This document shows positions 1 to 9,753 of a stretch of 64,000 nt of DNA, one piece after another. The position numbers and the translations under genes were made by a program. The DNA is taken from contig NC_087068.1 of the NCBI RefSeq assembly GCF_963678635.1, positions 38,837,649 to 38,901,648 on the forward strand. The letters are read 5' to 3'. The stretch's first letter is position 1, and each line of letters starts with the position of its first letter. The stretch is from Symsagittifera roscoffensis (taxonomy: Eukaryota; Xenacoelomorpha; Acoela; Convolutidae). The notes beneath the pieces are model-generated. The model was not told where the DNA came from and did no database searches. It saw only the letters and a program-made list of their open reading frames with translations.

Positions 1-1934
1 GACTTATTGGAAAATCTTGCTGGTGGCACACAAAAATTAAATTTTTTTAAAACGTAATTTCAAGAAATACTATATTTGTTAATGGAAACCACATACGAAA
101 TGCGAATTCCGCTTACAATTTGCGGATTTCGATTAAAATTTGCAGATTCTGCGACAGCATAATTTTTCCATACTCCTATATTATGATTTGTTCAAGATAA
201 AAACAAACTGATCAAGATTCCGCATTTTTTGCTGCATATTTTGCTAAATTGGCTGTTGTTGAAGCCTTTGCAAGAATTACAGTGTTCTAGCTATGTGTTC
301 GTCGAACTCAAAACGGTCAAAAAATTGAAAGAAACCACAAATGTCGCGGATTCCGCGACAAATCGGTTTCGGGCTTGTTGCGGAACTCGCTTACAGTTCA
401 CAAAATGCACAGTTTCACCTCCTAATGAAGTCATTTTGTCGGATTACTGCTGCAGTGCTAAACTTTAGTTCCTGGTATTCCTCAAGCTCTACATTTTCAG
501 TGAGACTTGTTTTTTCAATCTGAATTATTGGTTGATTGTATAGTTTGATAAAAACAGAAAAATACATAGACTTTAGAGGATTTAGAATCTGCATAATTGC
601 GCTTGGGAGATATCAATTTTACAGTTCTCAGTTTTGAAAAAGTGCTAGTCGTATTTTCAAGGCAAGTATGCGGCATGGTATTGGTACTCGGGCAGGTTTC
701 GGCATAAGTGTTGGTACTGGTACAGTGAACAATCAATTGGAAAAGTAAAAGCTGCAGGCACTCAGGGATTCGACCCCCTGCCAACCCAAAGGGTCCCCCC
801 TTTGTTCTATTTTGAGATATCTATTTTTGGTGAGGCACCTTAAAATTTTTATAAAGGCGAGGGGAGATTTTTTGAGGGGAGATCGCGCGTCAAAAGAAAC
901 GCGATTTTTTTGGTCAAATTTTTCTAAGAAGTGCCTAAGAGTGCCTTTTTTGCCTTGTTTTTTCGAAAGTTTTGCCTGCGGCGCAGAAAATTTGACAACA
1001 CAGGGTCCTTTTTATCTTTGGGGAGAGCTTGTAAAATCATTTTGGTCGACCTAAAAAAAAGGGTCGACAAAACTTTCGACAAAGAATTTTTTTTTGAAAC
1101 TCCTCCCCCCTCGAGAAAATCCTAGTTCCGCCCCTGTATGTACGGGTTGAATACTAGATAATGTATCAAGTTTGTGTACTGCTATGAGTACGAACAGGAG
1201 TTTGCCAGCGCCACTTTTTTGGTAAAGATAAGGAAACTGAAGGTAATGGTATGGGGTTAGATAAAAGCAGCTTAGGGGATGATGAGGTTAATGGTAGAAT
1301 TACATGCCACTGAATCACAGTTGTTGCTGCAATTACAAATTTCTTCAACGCAAACACTCGGGGATCACAAACATGCTAAAAATGACGTAAAAGGGGAGAC
1401 GACTCACGGTAATGGAAACGTATCAAACATCATCGAAGAAAAAAACAGCATCGCCTTTTATACTTTGGTGCGACGACCTGAGTCGATCAAGGAAAATATC
1501 TTTGCCAAGAAGGTTATCTTGGTTGTGGTTATAATGTATGCATTTTGAATTGAGATTTCCAAGAACATACTTTTTGATTTTATTGGAAGAATTCATCTAG
1601 TCTTGCGATTCTAGCGGTTAAAATGTACTTTTTTGTCATTTATGTCAAAACTTGAATAAATGGAAACAATTAGCTTATTTTGTATCGTGTGTTAACTTAA
1701 ACTCCATAAGGAATTATGTACATCTTATGATGTGTTTATAATTTTCTCTTTTTCTCTTTTGTTAATTGAATGGTCCCACAGCACTTACTGCACAAACGCT
1801 AAATAATGTTTTTAGGCTGTTTTTCCCACACAAAATCATATCTTAAAAGATTTTATAAAAAAAAACGTTCATCTTTAAAGTAAAAGGAAGTTATTTTGCA
1901 AGGTCTTAAAGATAATCAATCTTTTAAAGACACT
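1..1934. other. Host intergenic DNA, no gene recognised
   Basis: AT-rich sequence with only short, low-complexity open frames. None has a recognisable domain, plausible splice structure or repeated paralogue elsewhere in the window. A T-arm-like palindrome near 766 was considered as a tRNA and rejected. I see no promoter or RNA gene I could defend. Confidence 0.5.
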
Positions 1935-2977
1935 CGCACCGAGCGCCCATGGATTCTAATCGATTATAATGGATTTCCGAGACAAAAATTATCCATTTGT
2001 AATCCATTGCAGATGTAAAATTTAGACCACGAAATTGATTATATTGCCTTTATAATCGATTTTTTTTGAAAAAAAAATAATCCATTATAATCCATTATAA
2101 TCGAGTATAATCCATTATTTTTGTCACTGAAGTCGATTGTTTTTACCAAGATAATCGATTATAATCGATTATTTTTCAAATAAGAATCCATTATAATCCA
2201 TTATAGTCGATTATAATCCATTTCATTTTTAGAACTAAATTAGGTTATTTTTAGCAAAATTTTGCAAATTTTGCGAAAATTTGCAGAAAGTATGCTATGT
2301 CTTTTACTAAATGTCATGTATCAACGTCATCCCCTCGCCCCCTTAAGTTTTTAACACACCCCCCCCCCCCCCACTCCGTAAACTGAGGGGGTGTAAAGTG
2401 GGGGGTATAAACCGGGGGAGGGGTTATACTGTGGGAGGGTAAACTGAGCGGAGCGTAAAGTAAATTGGAGGGGGGGGGGGGGGTAGTAAACTGGGGGTGA
2501 GGAGTAAACTGGGGGGGCGGGTGGTAAAATGGAGGAAGGTGGTAAACTGGGGGGGCTGTGGTAAAAAATAAAAAAAACAGCAAAATGAAGTGTTAAACTG
2601 CGATGAATTTAAAAAAGTAGATACAAAAAACTGTATACATTTTATTATGAAATATAACAATTTATGAAGCGTAATGCGAAGCAGCTGCACTAAACAGAAA
2701 ATGAGATAACTTCGAACAAAATTGTAACTTTCTTGAATAACCCCTCGAAAAAATTCATTATAATCGATTATTATGGATTTTATTGGCATAAAAAAAAACA
2801 TTAGGATTTAAATCCATTTTTAATGGATTATAATCGATTATGATGGATTATATTGATTTAAAATTTTTTTTAAGATTAATCTTTTTTAATCGATTATAAT
2901 CGATTATTTTGTCATTTTATAGATGCTGACCATATTATGGCAATATAATCGATTATGATCCGTGGGCGCTCGGTGCG
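1935..2977. repeat. Foldback/MITE-like element with inverted ends and AT-rich interior
   Basis: The 15-base sequence CGCACCGAGCGCCCA at 1935-1949 recurs as its exact reverse complement at 2963-2977. GGAT (or ATCC) and TAATCGATTAT-type repeats lie inside both arms. Between the arms are many copies of short near-palindromic words such as TAATCGATTATAATGGA on both sides of a G-rich centre. No transposase ORF is present. The layout suggests a non-autonomous foldback element or MITE; the family is unknown and no clear target-site duplication was found. Confidence 0.6.
2350..2565. repeat. G-rich minisatellite (GTAAACTGGGGG type)
   Basis: About ten degenerate units of roughly GTAAACTGGGGGGTG, broken by G runs of up to 14. 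The opposite strand is C-rich and gives proline-rich spurious frames. Runs of four or more G spaced by 10-15 bases make G-quadruplex formation plausible. It lies inside the foldback element. Confidence 0.75.
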
Positions 2978-3849
2978 GGCATACTGCAAGATAAACTCCC
3001 TTTATTGACTAGGGGAGGCTACAACTTTCTTTCGGCTAAGTTATGACCCACGGAGCGACTGGAAAAAGACTCTTGCGCAATTTAAGAAAAAAACTTTGAG
3101 CCACACCACGACTATTTTAATAGTTTCTACGACATTTGCTCTAAACAAAAGATACTCAGAGCAATTTTTTTCTCTGAGTAAACTGGGGGGGGGGGGGGGG
3201 GGGGTGGCGGGGATATATTGGGTGGGGGGAGTAAACTGCGGGTGGGGAGTAAACTGGGGGGTGGTGGTAAAATGGAGGGAGGTGGTAAACTGGGGGGGCT
3301 GTGGTAAAAAATAAAAAAAAAACAGTAAAATGAAGTGTTAAACTGCGATGAATTTAAAAAAGTAGATACAAAAAACTGTATACATTTTATTATGAAATAT
3401 AACAATTTATGAAGCGTAATGCGAAGCAGCTGCACTAAACAGAAAATGAGATAACTTCGAACAAAATTGTAACTTTCTTGAATAACCCCTCGAAAAAAAT
3501 CATTATAATCGATTATAATGGATTTTATTGGCATAAAAAATATTAGGATTTAAATCCATTTTTATTGGATTATAATTGATTATAATGGATTATATTGATA
3601 TAAAAAACATTATGATTTTAATCCTTTTTAATCGATTATAATCGATTATTTTGTCATTTTATAGATGCTGACCATATTATGGCAATATAATCTATTATGA
3701 TCCGTGGGCGCTCGGTGCGGGTATACTGCAAGATAAACTCCCTTGATTGACTAGGGGAGGCTACAACTTTCTATTGGCTGATTTATTACCTACGGAGCGA
3801 CTGGAAAAAGACTTTTGCGCAACTTACGAAATATACTTTGAGCCACACC
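2583..3849. repeat. 0.74-kb tandem duplication of the foldback right half and flank
   Basis: 2583-3107 and 3326-3849 align along their lengths. Both carry the same AAATGAAGTG start, TAATCGATTAT repeats, an inverted-arm core (TGGGCGCTCGGTGC at 2963-2976 and 3705-3718) and the ending TTTGAGCCACACC. The two copies differ by scattered substitutions. The first copy continues into ACGACTATTTTAATAG. The second is interrupted exactly there by the Polinton end, so the first copy serves as an unoccupied version of the insertion site. Confidence 0.8.
3182..3304. repeat. Second G-rich minisatellite
   Basis: Same unit type as the array at 2350-2565, beginning with a G run of about 18. It follows the empty-site paralogue and belongs to the second copy of the local tandem duplication. 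Confidence 0.7.
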
Positions 3850-4238
3850 AGTAGTATATGTTGGATGAATTCAGCCGGGGGGGGGGGGGGTGAGGACCGC
3901 CCATGTATTAACATAGGCTATAGAGTATCCGGTCCTCACCCTATGTATTAACATATGCTATAGATTTCCCAATGTATTAAGATAGGGAATAGGTTTCCCA
4001 ATGTATTAAGATACGAGGTTTCAGATGGTAAGTTTCAGATGGTAAGTTTTTTTCGGCGCCCGAATTTCCCATGTATAGATTTCCCTATGTCTAAGAAATT
4101 CATTGTAGGGAATTAAGAACTCATTAGGGAAAAGGATTCCTAAAGTATTACGATGGTAGGTTTCCTATGTATTAAGATGGTAAGGTTTCAGATGGTAAGT
4201 TTCAAAAAAACTTTGGCACCCGAGTTTTTGGAGCTAGA
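3850..4238 (+). repeat. Left Polinton terminal inverted repeat with internal short repeats
   Basis: The first 17 bases match the inverted right end. About 270 bases at 3867-4133 are absent from the right TIR; they hold a 13-base G run and tandem words such as ATGTATTAACATA and CCCAATGTATTAAGATA. Homology with the right end resumes at 4134 (ATGGTAGGTTTCC, then paired GATGGTAAG words) and runs to CACCCGAG near 4230. It is therefore a TIR expanded by local repeats. Confidence 0.85.
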
Positions 4239-4406
4239 TTTAGACAATTTTCCAGATTGTAAATATTTTCCTAATCAAAAAACAACATACTGTTTTACTG
4301 GTAACCTAAACGTAGCGTTGAAAAAGAGTTTTTTCAAAAAAAAAGGTTAATTACAGAGAAAATGTATTAATTCACAGCATTGTATACAATTTTACTACAT
4401 AATCTC

Positions 4407-6461
4407 CTACCAATTTAGAGGTTTAGTATGTATTCCATCACATTCAACTTCCCGTTTAGGGTAAAAATAGCTCAGTCCTTTTTTAGTTTGTTCATAAGTT
4501 GCGACTGCATGGTTAATCGTTTTAAATCCTCTATTCGTTGACTTCAAATTCACTGCCTCATCCAGTACTTATCGATACTTCGCCATTGGTCCATCTCCAG
4601 AGTCTTCTAATGCACGTTTTTTCAGACCTTTACTGCTAAATCTATACTTTTGACTTTTACTATCGTAACAGCAATAGGTTTTACTTCACAGGCATAAAGT
4701 TTTGATGCATCTGAACTCCTCCATGAACAATCCTGGTTCTCTCTTGTCATGTTTCTTATGTTTAGAACAGCAAGTACGGGGAAAAAAGTTGTTTTTTGCA
4801 TCTGCTCTGAAGTCGTCTCGACAGTCCTTGCTTCGCCTTTCAGTCCATTCTGCTCGCTTGCTAGGAAGGATACAATCATCTAAATCTTCTTCTGCCAAAG
4901 CCAAATAGAGGGAGTCTGTATCCATTTCGAGTTCTTCGAATTTGTTGACATCGCAAAAATTATCGAAAAAGTTATAATGCAGCTCCAACATTCTCAACTT
5001 GGCATACTGTATTATAAAGAATCCTACTATAATTGGTTCACGATGCTCTATAGTAGATTTAACAAGTTCCACTTCATACAAATCTTTAGCTACGATTTTA
5101 AGTCTCTTGAAGAATTGGTTATTGATAGCTTTGTGAGTTTTTTCGTCTCCAAGATATTTTGTCATTGTATGTTTTGATCTGTCCATTAATTGATAGCCGT
5201 AGAAACTGTTTCCTAGAAGTTTCATTTTTCGGCTACTACGCCAGATAATGGATTTTCATCGCCGGCTCGCCTAGCATCAACAACAGACTGAACAATGTTG
5301 AATACTTTATGCGGTGTGTATTGTACAAAACGATGAATTTTTGTACACTGTAGTCCTAGATCCAAGTAAAAATTGAAAAGTGGTGTGATCATTGTTCCGC
5401 TGGTCAATTTGAAGCTCGATATCAACATTCTTTGCGGTTGTTTTAACAAATCGTTTTCTTCCGCATATGTCTTCATATTTTCACCAATATTGTTTCTGGA
5501 AACAACAGTATTTTTGAAAAAAGGATTGTCATTGTATGATTGTTTTGTGTCTTGATTCGAGAATCACAGAATCTGGAATTGGTTCGGGAATCACAGAATC
5601 TGGACATCCCATAGGTACGTTTTTCAGTAAGGCTGCAAAAATGGTCACATTAGCGATCAGCTTGAATCGCCATTTCGTATTTTGTCTCTCTTGTGTACAA
5701 ATTTCAATGATATATTGCTTATTGACCTTGTTCTGTATATATGTCAAGTCTTCTTTAGTACAAAGCAGTATAGATTTATCACAGAGTGTGTTATTTTCAT
5801 GAGCGTAGAAATAACGATATTCGCTTGTTTCTATATTACGTAACACAAATCCCAAGGCAATGTTGATTTTTGCTGCACAATCAAGTTTTTCAAAGACTTG
5901 ATCCAGTTTTTCATTAACTAGATTAGGATCTAGTTTTGAAAGTTGAAAATTAAATACTTTGTGGCGTCCATTTTCTATCTCAGTATCTGTCAAGAAGTGT
6001 TGACAGGCATTCAACTCATCTCGTAGCTGATCATTATCCTCCTCGTTTTCCAAGATTTTATTCAAATTAGCAACAGAATCACTCGTTTTTCTTGCTTTCA
6101 TTCCGTGATCCTTCTTGCCATGCTGTTGAAGTGAATAAGGGCTGGGAAATTCTTTCTCATACGATACACACTTTGTTGACTTTGGGGTTGACTTTACGTG
6201 CTTTTTGCTCGTATGGAAATTCATTTACTGCTGGTTGTATGTACAATAACTACATTTCGGACAAGAAATAACTGCTCGCACACAACTCTTGCGATGTCGC
6301 GCAGCATTTTTATGAACATACATCTTACTACAGTCCTCGCATTTCACTTTCTCTTTCCTGTTGAGTGCTGGCATCTGAAAAAAAGTGGAAGGTTTAGCTT
6401 GTAGTAAAATTAAATGAAAGTACATGGTACCTACAAAATTGGGAGATTTAAAAAGTCCCAA
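4407..6461 (-). pseudogene. Protein-primed DNA polymerase B, truncated and frameshifted
   Basis: Replicative polymerase of Polintons, which use a terminal protein as primer. Reading leftward from 6461, the N-terminal part has CxxC/H zinc-finger-like segments (C-E-D-C, C-P-K-C). A conserved region including GRHKVFNFQLSKLDP and RYFYAHENNTL follows to about 5530. From 5476 to the stop at 4407-4409 is the catalytic end, with motif B KLLGNSFYG (about 5195-5225) and motif C MDTDSLY (about 4910-4930). The exonuclease and terminal-protein middle between about 5529 and 5476 is missing. Other lesions are a TAA at about 6225, a frameshift just before KLLGNS (about 5222) and more breaks near 4690 and 4560. 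It is shorter than the usual 1000 or more residues. It converges on the left TIR, the usual place for PolB. Confidence 0.9.
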
Positions 6462-6683
6462 AAAATATTCGATTAATTATACTTACTTTGATTAGTTCAA
6501 ATTTATTGAAAATACTTTGAAGTAGTTGTAAAGTATAGAGCGATTGCTTTTAACGTAAAGAAAATCAGAATGAAAGGAGTTTTATTTACTTTTACTTGGA
6601 AATCAATCAATCGGAGTTGAGTTTTCTTTTATTTAACACTGTTTGTTGGAAGTCAACCAATCAGAATCCAGCATTTTCTAAAA

Positions 6684-7293
6684 GTGAATTGTTTAGTATT
6701 TTTAAAAAACTTTAATCATTATTTGAAAAATGTCTATCAAAAACATTTGAGCTTCCTCGAGTTACTTTATAAGAAAAAAGAAAAAATTCCAATTGATTTT
6801 CTTATTGATGAAAGAGATGTTGACTCTTACTTTTTTCATAATTTTTTGGACGTCTTTATTGTGCAAAAATAGAGCTATCCGACTAAGTAAAGGTCTCTTC
6901 AGAGAAACTTACTCAATCAAAGGGTTTACTTTTGATCCACATATTGCGTGTCAAATTTTTAAACTTACGGCTGAATTACACCTCACAAGGAAAGAAATTT
7001 TGTTTATTCTCGAGAATTTGAAATTAATCAAAAAGTCGTACGATAATATATCAAAAACTCTTTTTATCCCCTACCCAATACCTAAATTTGTTAAAATTCC
7101 CAAGCAAAATTCTTTATTCCTTCATTTATTTAAGGATTTTCAAAGTTCAAAATCCTGCTTGATCCGATTTGGAATCAGATTTCCAGAAGTTTGCTTTGAA
7201 AAATTCGTCAACTTTGAGTTATCCTCCCAAATTTACATAAACATTAAAGAACTTGACTATTTACTCAAAAGTCAGCAAATTTTAATTGATTAA
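6684..7293 (+). pseudogene. Decayed Polinton ORF of unknown function
   Basis: Two overlapping frames (to 6872 and from about 6793 to 7293) appear to be one gene with a frameshift near 6870. The product has no domain I recognise; it is hydrophilic, rich in Lys, Phe and Ile, and ends in LLKSQQILID. A segment CFEKFVNFEL near residue 140 of the second frame recurs in decayed copies at 47493-47678 and 50375-50560 (minus). The ORF is thus a regular part of this Polinton family and not a chance frame. It sits between the PolB gene and a small membrane protein. Confidence 0.5.
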
Positions 7294-7316
7294 ATACAAA
7301 AAATTCAATTAACCTG

Positions 7317-7487
7317 ATGAAAAACGTTGCAAAGATGTTACTTTTATTACTTTTCTTTCTTTTGTTACTTATATCAGCAATATTTCTTATTTTTACTGCA
7401 AACAACTTTTGGTCATTTGTTTTTGCTATTGCTTTTGTGTATATTTTTACTTATTTGGAAGATTTAAGTCCTGAAACATTTCTCTGA
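7317..7487 (+). CDS. Small two-TM hydrophobic protein (56 aa)
   Basis: ATG at 7317 and TGA at 7485. After a short MKNVAK N-terminus come a Leu/Phe-rich membrane segment (about residues 7-26) and a second one (about 30-45, with NNFWSFVFAIAFVYIF). The tail is acidic (LEDLSPETFL). The hairpin shape resembles viroporin-like small membrane proteins, but no family is recognised. A degraded homologue of the second segment can be read on the minus strand at about 47340-47500 in another Polinton copy, again between the same two neighbours, which supports it as a real gene. It begins 23 bases after the preceding ORF ends. Confidence 0.6.
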   Translation: MKNVAKMLLLLLFFLLLLISAIFLIFTANNFWSFVFAIAFVYIFTYLEDLSPETFL

Positions 7488-7848
7488 TTGAATACGACAA
7501 CAAGAACAAAAATGAACATTTTTGTGAGTGGAAACGACAATATCCAAAATGGAGCTTTGTTTCCGATTGGACACGACTTTTATCCAAGAACACCATAAAG
7601 GAAGCTGAAATCTGATTGGATACGACTAAAATCCAAATAAGGAAAATTGATTCTGATTGTTCAAACCCACACATTCGAGTTGAAGGTACCCCTAACTCCT
7701 AACTAAAAATAATTTTATTTTCAACTTAACTAGCGTCAACTACCTCCTCTCTCAGCTCTAAATACCTTAATTTCAACTTATCTTCCGTCAGCCACCCTTC
7801 TATCAGCTCTTTCTTGCTTTTAATATTTAACTCAGTTTATTGCTCAAA

Positions 7849-8343
7849 ATGATTTTCTCAGTGCAAAACAGCAACCTCATGTACTCTGTAAAATTTTCGA
7901 CTGATCTAGTACAAATTCAAGTGCGAGAAGCAGTCTCTGGAGTTTTTCTGGCACGAATGGACATCCCAATTCAAGCCTGGCACATGGTGGAAGTGATGCG
8001 AAGTGATTTCAACGAACATCATATGATGCAAGTTCCCATCACAGAGAACCAACTTGGAACAATGCAAATGATGGGGGAAGTTTCTGATCATGTGGGAATG
8101 AACTATCCCGAGTTTCCGGACTCAAGATTTGTGGCTCAACCAGTCGACCACTTTCTCTTTCCTTGGGAGGAGGAAGGATCAGTCGAAAACCCCATCACAA
8201 TAGATGAAGATGAGGGTTTCTCAGAAACAATGACGCCTCAAAACACTCCTCCACAACAACCACCAGCAATCGAACCTCGTCCAGCTCTGCGTTCTATAGA
8301 GAACCTCCAGAACTCTTCTGCTGCTCGACAGCTCTTTGATTAA
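7849..8343 (+). CDS. Intact Polinton accessory protein, 164 aa, SIM-like acidic motif
   Basis: ATG at 7849 (in-frame sequence to 7840 lacks an ATG) and TAA at 8341. The N-terminal half is a mixed, Met-rich domain with no recognised fold (MYSVKFSTDLVQIQVREAV). Around residue 122 is PITIDEDEG: a hydrophobic core followed by acidic residues, as in SUMO-interacting motifs. A Pro/Gln stretch (TPQNTPPQQPPA) and a C-terminal ARQLFD follow. It has no stops or frameshifts, unlike almost every other gene in the element. A broken homologue lies at about 46520-47010 (minus), beside the same type of hairpin repeat array. AATAAA follows at 8355. Function unknown; a nuclear or regulatory role is only inferred. 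Confidence 0.7.
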   Translation: MIFSVQNSNLMYSVKFSTDLVQIQVREAVSGVFLARMDIPIQAWHMVEVMRSDFNEHHMMQVPITENQLGTMQMMGEVSDHVGMNYPEFPDSRFVAQPVDHFLFPWEEEGSVENPITIDEDEGFSETMTPQNTPPQQPPAIEPRPALRSIENLQNSSAARQLFD

Positions 8344-8354
8344 ATGTTTTTGTA

Positions 8355-8360
8355 AATAAA
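8355..8360 (+). terminator. Polyadenylation signal AATAAA
   Basis: Canonical AATAAA 12 bases after the stop codon of the accessory gene ending at 8343, followed by a T/G-rich stretch (TATGTTTGATATTG). Confidence 0.5.
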
Positions 8361-8566
8361 GTATGTTTGATATTGACTTCGTTTTCTGTAATTAGTTATT
8401 TTCTTCAACTTCATTTTAATTATGAGAATAGATGAGAGGCTCAAGGTGAACCATTGAAAAACAATTAGAACTTAATTTAGAGCTCCAAACTTATTTTTGC
8501 ACACACATTCGGAAAAACACTAAAAAAATTGTACACCAGTAAAAAGTTACCTAATCGATATTGCAT

Positions 8567-8910
8567 CTTGTACACACTTTTAGCACTTTGTAGAAAAATT
8601 TGAAACACTTTTCGCATTTTATCGAAAAAAAGTAAAACACATTTCGCATTTTGTCGAAAAAAGTAAAACACTTTTCGCATTTTGTCGAAAAAAGTGAAAC
8701 ACTTTTCGCATCTTGTCAAAAAAATTGAAACACTTTTTGCATTTTATCGAAAAAGGTGAAACACTTTTGCAGCTTGTCAAAAAAATTGAAACACTTTTCG
8801 CATTTTGTCGAAAAAATTGATACACTTTTCGCATTTTGTCAAAAAAAAATTAAAATTTTTTACATTTTGTTTAAAAAATTGAAACTCTTTTTGCAACTTC
8901 TTGAAAATCA
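8567..8910. repeat. Array of about ten hairpin-forming 30-bp repeats
   Basis: Degenerate units of roughly CGCATTTTGTCGAAAAAAGTGAAACACTTTT at a period of 30-31 bases. Across each unit boundary, CGAAAA..AGTG and CACTTTTCG can pair around an AAA loop, giving a stem of about nine base pairs. The period is near ten codons, which creates repetitive spurious frames on both strands. Three to four units of the same sequence, inverted, occur at 46080-46290 beside the homologous accessory pseudogene, so the array belongs to the Polinton family. Confidence 0.8.
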
Positions 8911-8919
8911 AAAGAAATA

Positions 8920-9270
8920 TTACATCTTTCTTACTTGTTTGAAAAAGTTTTTGCAATTTTTTTGACAACGGTGAGCTTTTTTTTCGGTGATTTTTGGTAA
9001 TTTCGTAAACATATGAGAGAAAATAGATGGATTATCAAAAGTTTTTTTTATTGAAAAATTGACATGATCACTATTTACAAATCCATAACCATCAATAAAA
9101 CAGTCGATTATTTTTAACAAATCATGTTCGTATTTTAATTTTTGTACTTTACGAACTCGTTCTAGAAAAGCTGAACCAATAAGTTGTGTGGAAGCTAGTT
9201 TCTGGTTAGAACATAAATAGTGACGTTTGAATTTTTTGCGTAACAGTCTTTTCTTTGCAACTTTTGGCAT
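8920..9270 (-). CDS. Basic hypothetical protein, 116 aa
   Basis: Uninterrupted frame from ATG at 9270 to a stop at 8920. The N-terminus is strongly basic (MPKVAKKRLLRKKFKRHY), the middle is mixed (HDLLKIIDCFIDGYGF) and the C-terminus is basic with two Cys. The last codons run into the hairpin-repeat array. No family is recognised and no second copy exists in the window. It could be a small nucleic-acid-binding accessory protein or a chance frame; the sharp N-terminal basic cluster mildly favours a gene. Confidence 0.35.
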   Translation of the reverse strand: MPKVAKKRLLRKKFKRHYLCSNQKLASTQLIGSAFLERVRKVQKLKYEHDLLKIIDCFIDGYGFVNSDHVNFSIKKTFDNPSIFSHMFTKLPKITEKKAHRCQKNCKNFFKQVRKM

Positions 9271-9753
9271 TTTTTCTGCTCCTTTTCATTTCAAATTGTG
9301 ATGAACAGCGCGGTCAAGTTGATTGAAAACTTCGCCAGTTGATGAAATATCATTCGAATATTATCTGTATTTCAACAGAGTGTAAAGACAATCAATAATT
9401 TGGTATGTGAAATGAAAATTACCCAATCGTTGTAAAATTTGATCGAAAGATGAACCAATCAGAAGTATGTGGAACTTTCAATTTTCCAAAGAACAGTAAA
9501 AATTGTGTGTATAGACACAAAAATAATTGGTTACTATATATTTTTCGTACAAATCACTGGAAACGGAAATAAATAGCGATTTTTTTGACAATAATCTGAA
9601 TAAAAGCTGGGAAGAGCTTGACACATAGCTGCAGCCATATGGAACAATGATTTTTGCTGAAAATTGTGGATTTATATAGGAACACTAACACCTACACAAT
9701 TCCATATTTGGAAATTTCACTCGAATATTCCAATTATAGTTCTATTTCCTTTT
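9271..9753. other. Divergent promoter-size gap, nothing specific seen
   Basis: About 480 bases of AT-rich DNA between the minus-strand basic ORF and the rightward gene cassette. It would have to hold the promoters for both directions. TATATA-like words occur near 9533 and 9674, but I cannot single out a promoter. Confidence 0.4.

Noticed and set aside
755-800. T-arm-like palindrome CAGGGATTCGACCCCCTG as a tRNA gene
   Set aside because: No A-box, D-arm or anticodon stem of proper spacing on either strand; only the short T-arm resemblance.
2314-2801. Proline-rich minus-strand ORFs
   Set aside because: They are the reverse of the G-rich minisatellite; composition alone keeps them open.
8477-8968. 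Repetitive FFDKMRKVF-type ORFs on the minus strand
   Set aside because: Produced by the 30-bp repeat array, with frames drifting between units and open on both strands.
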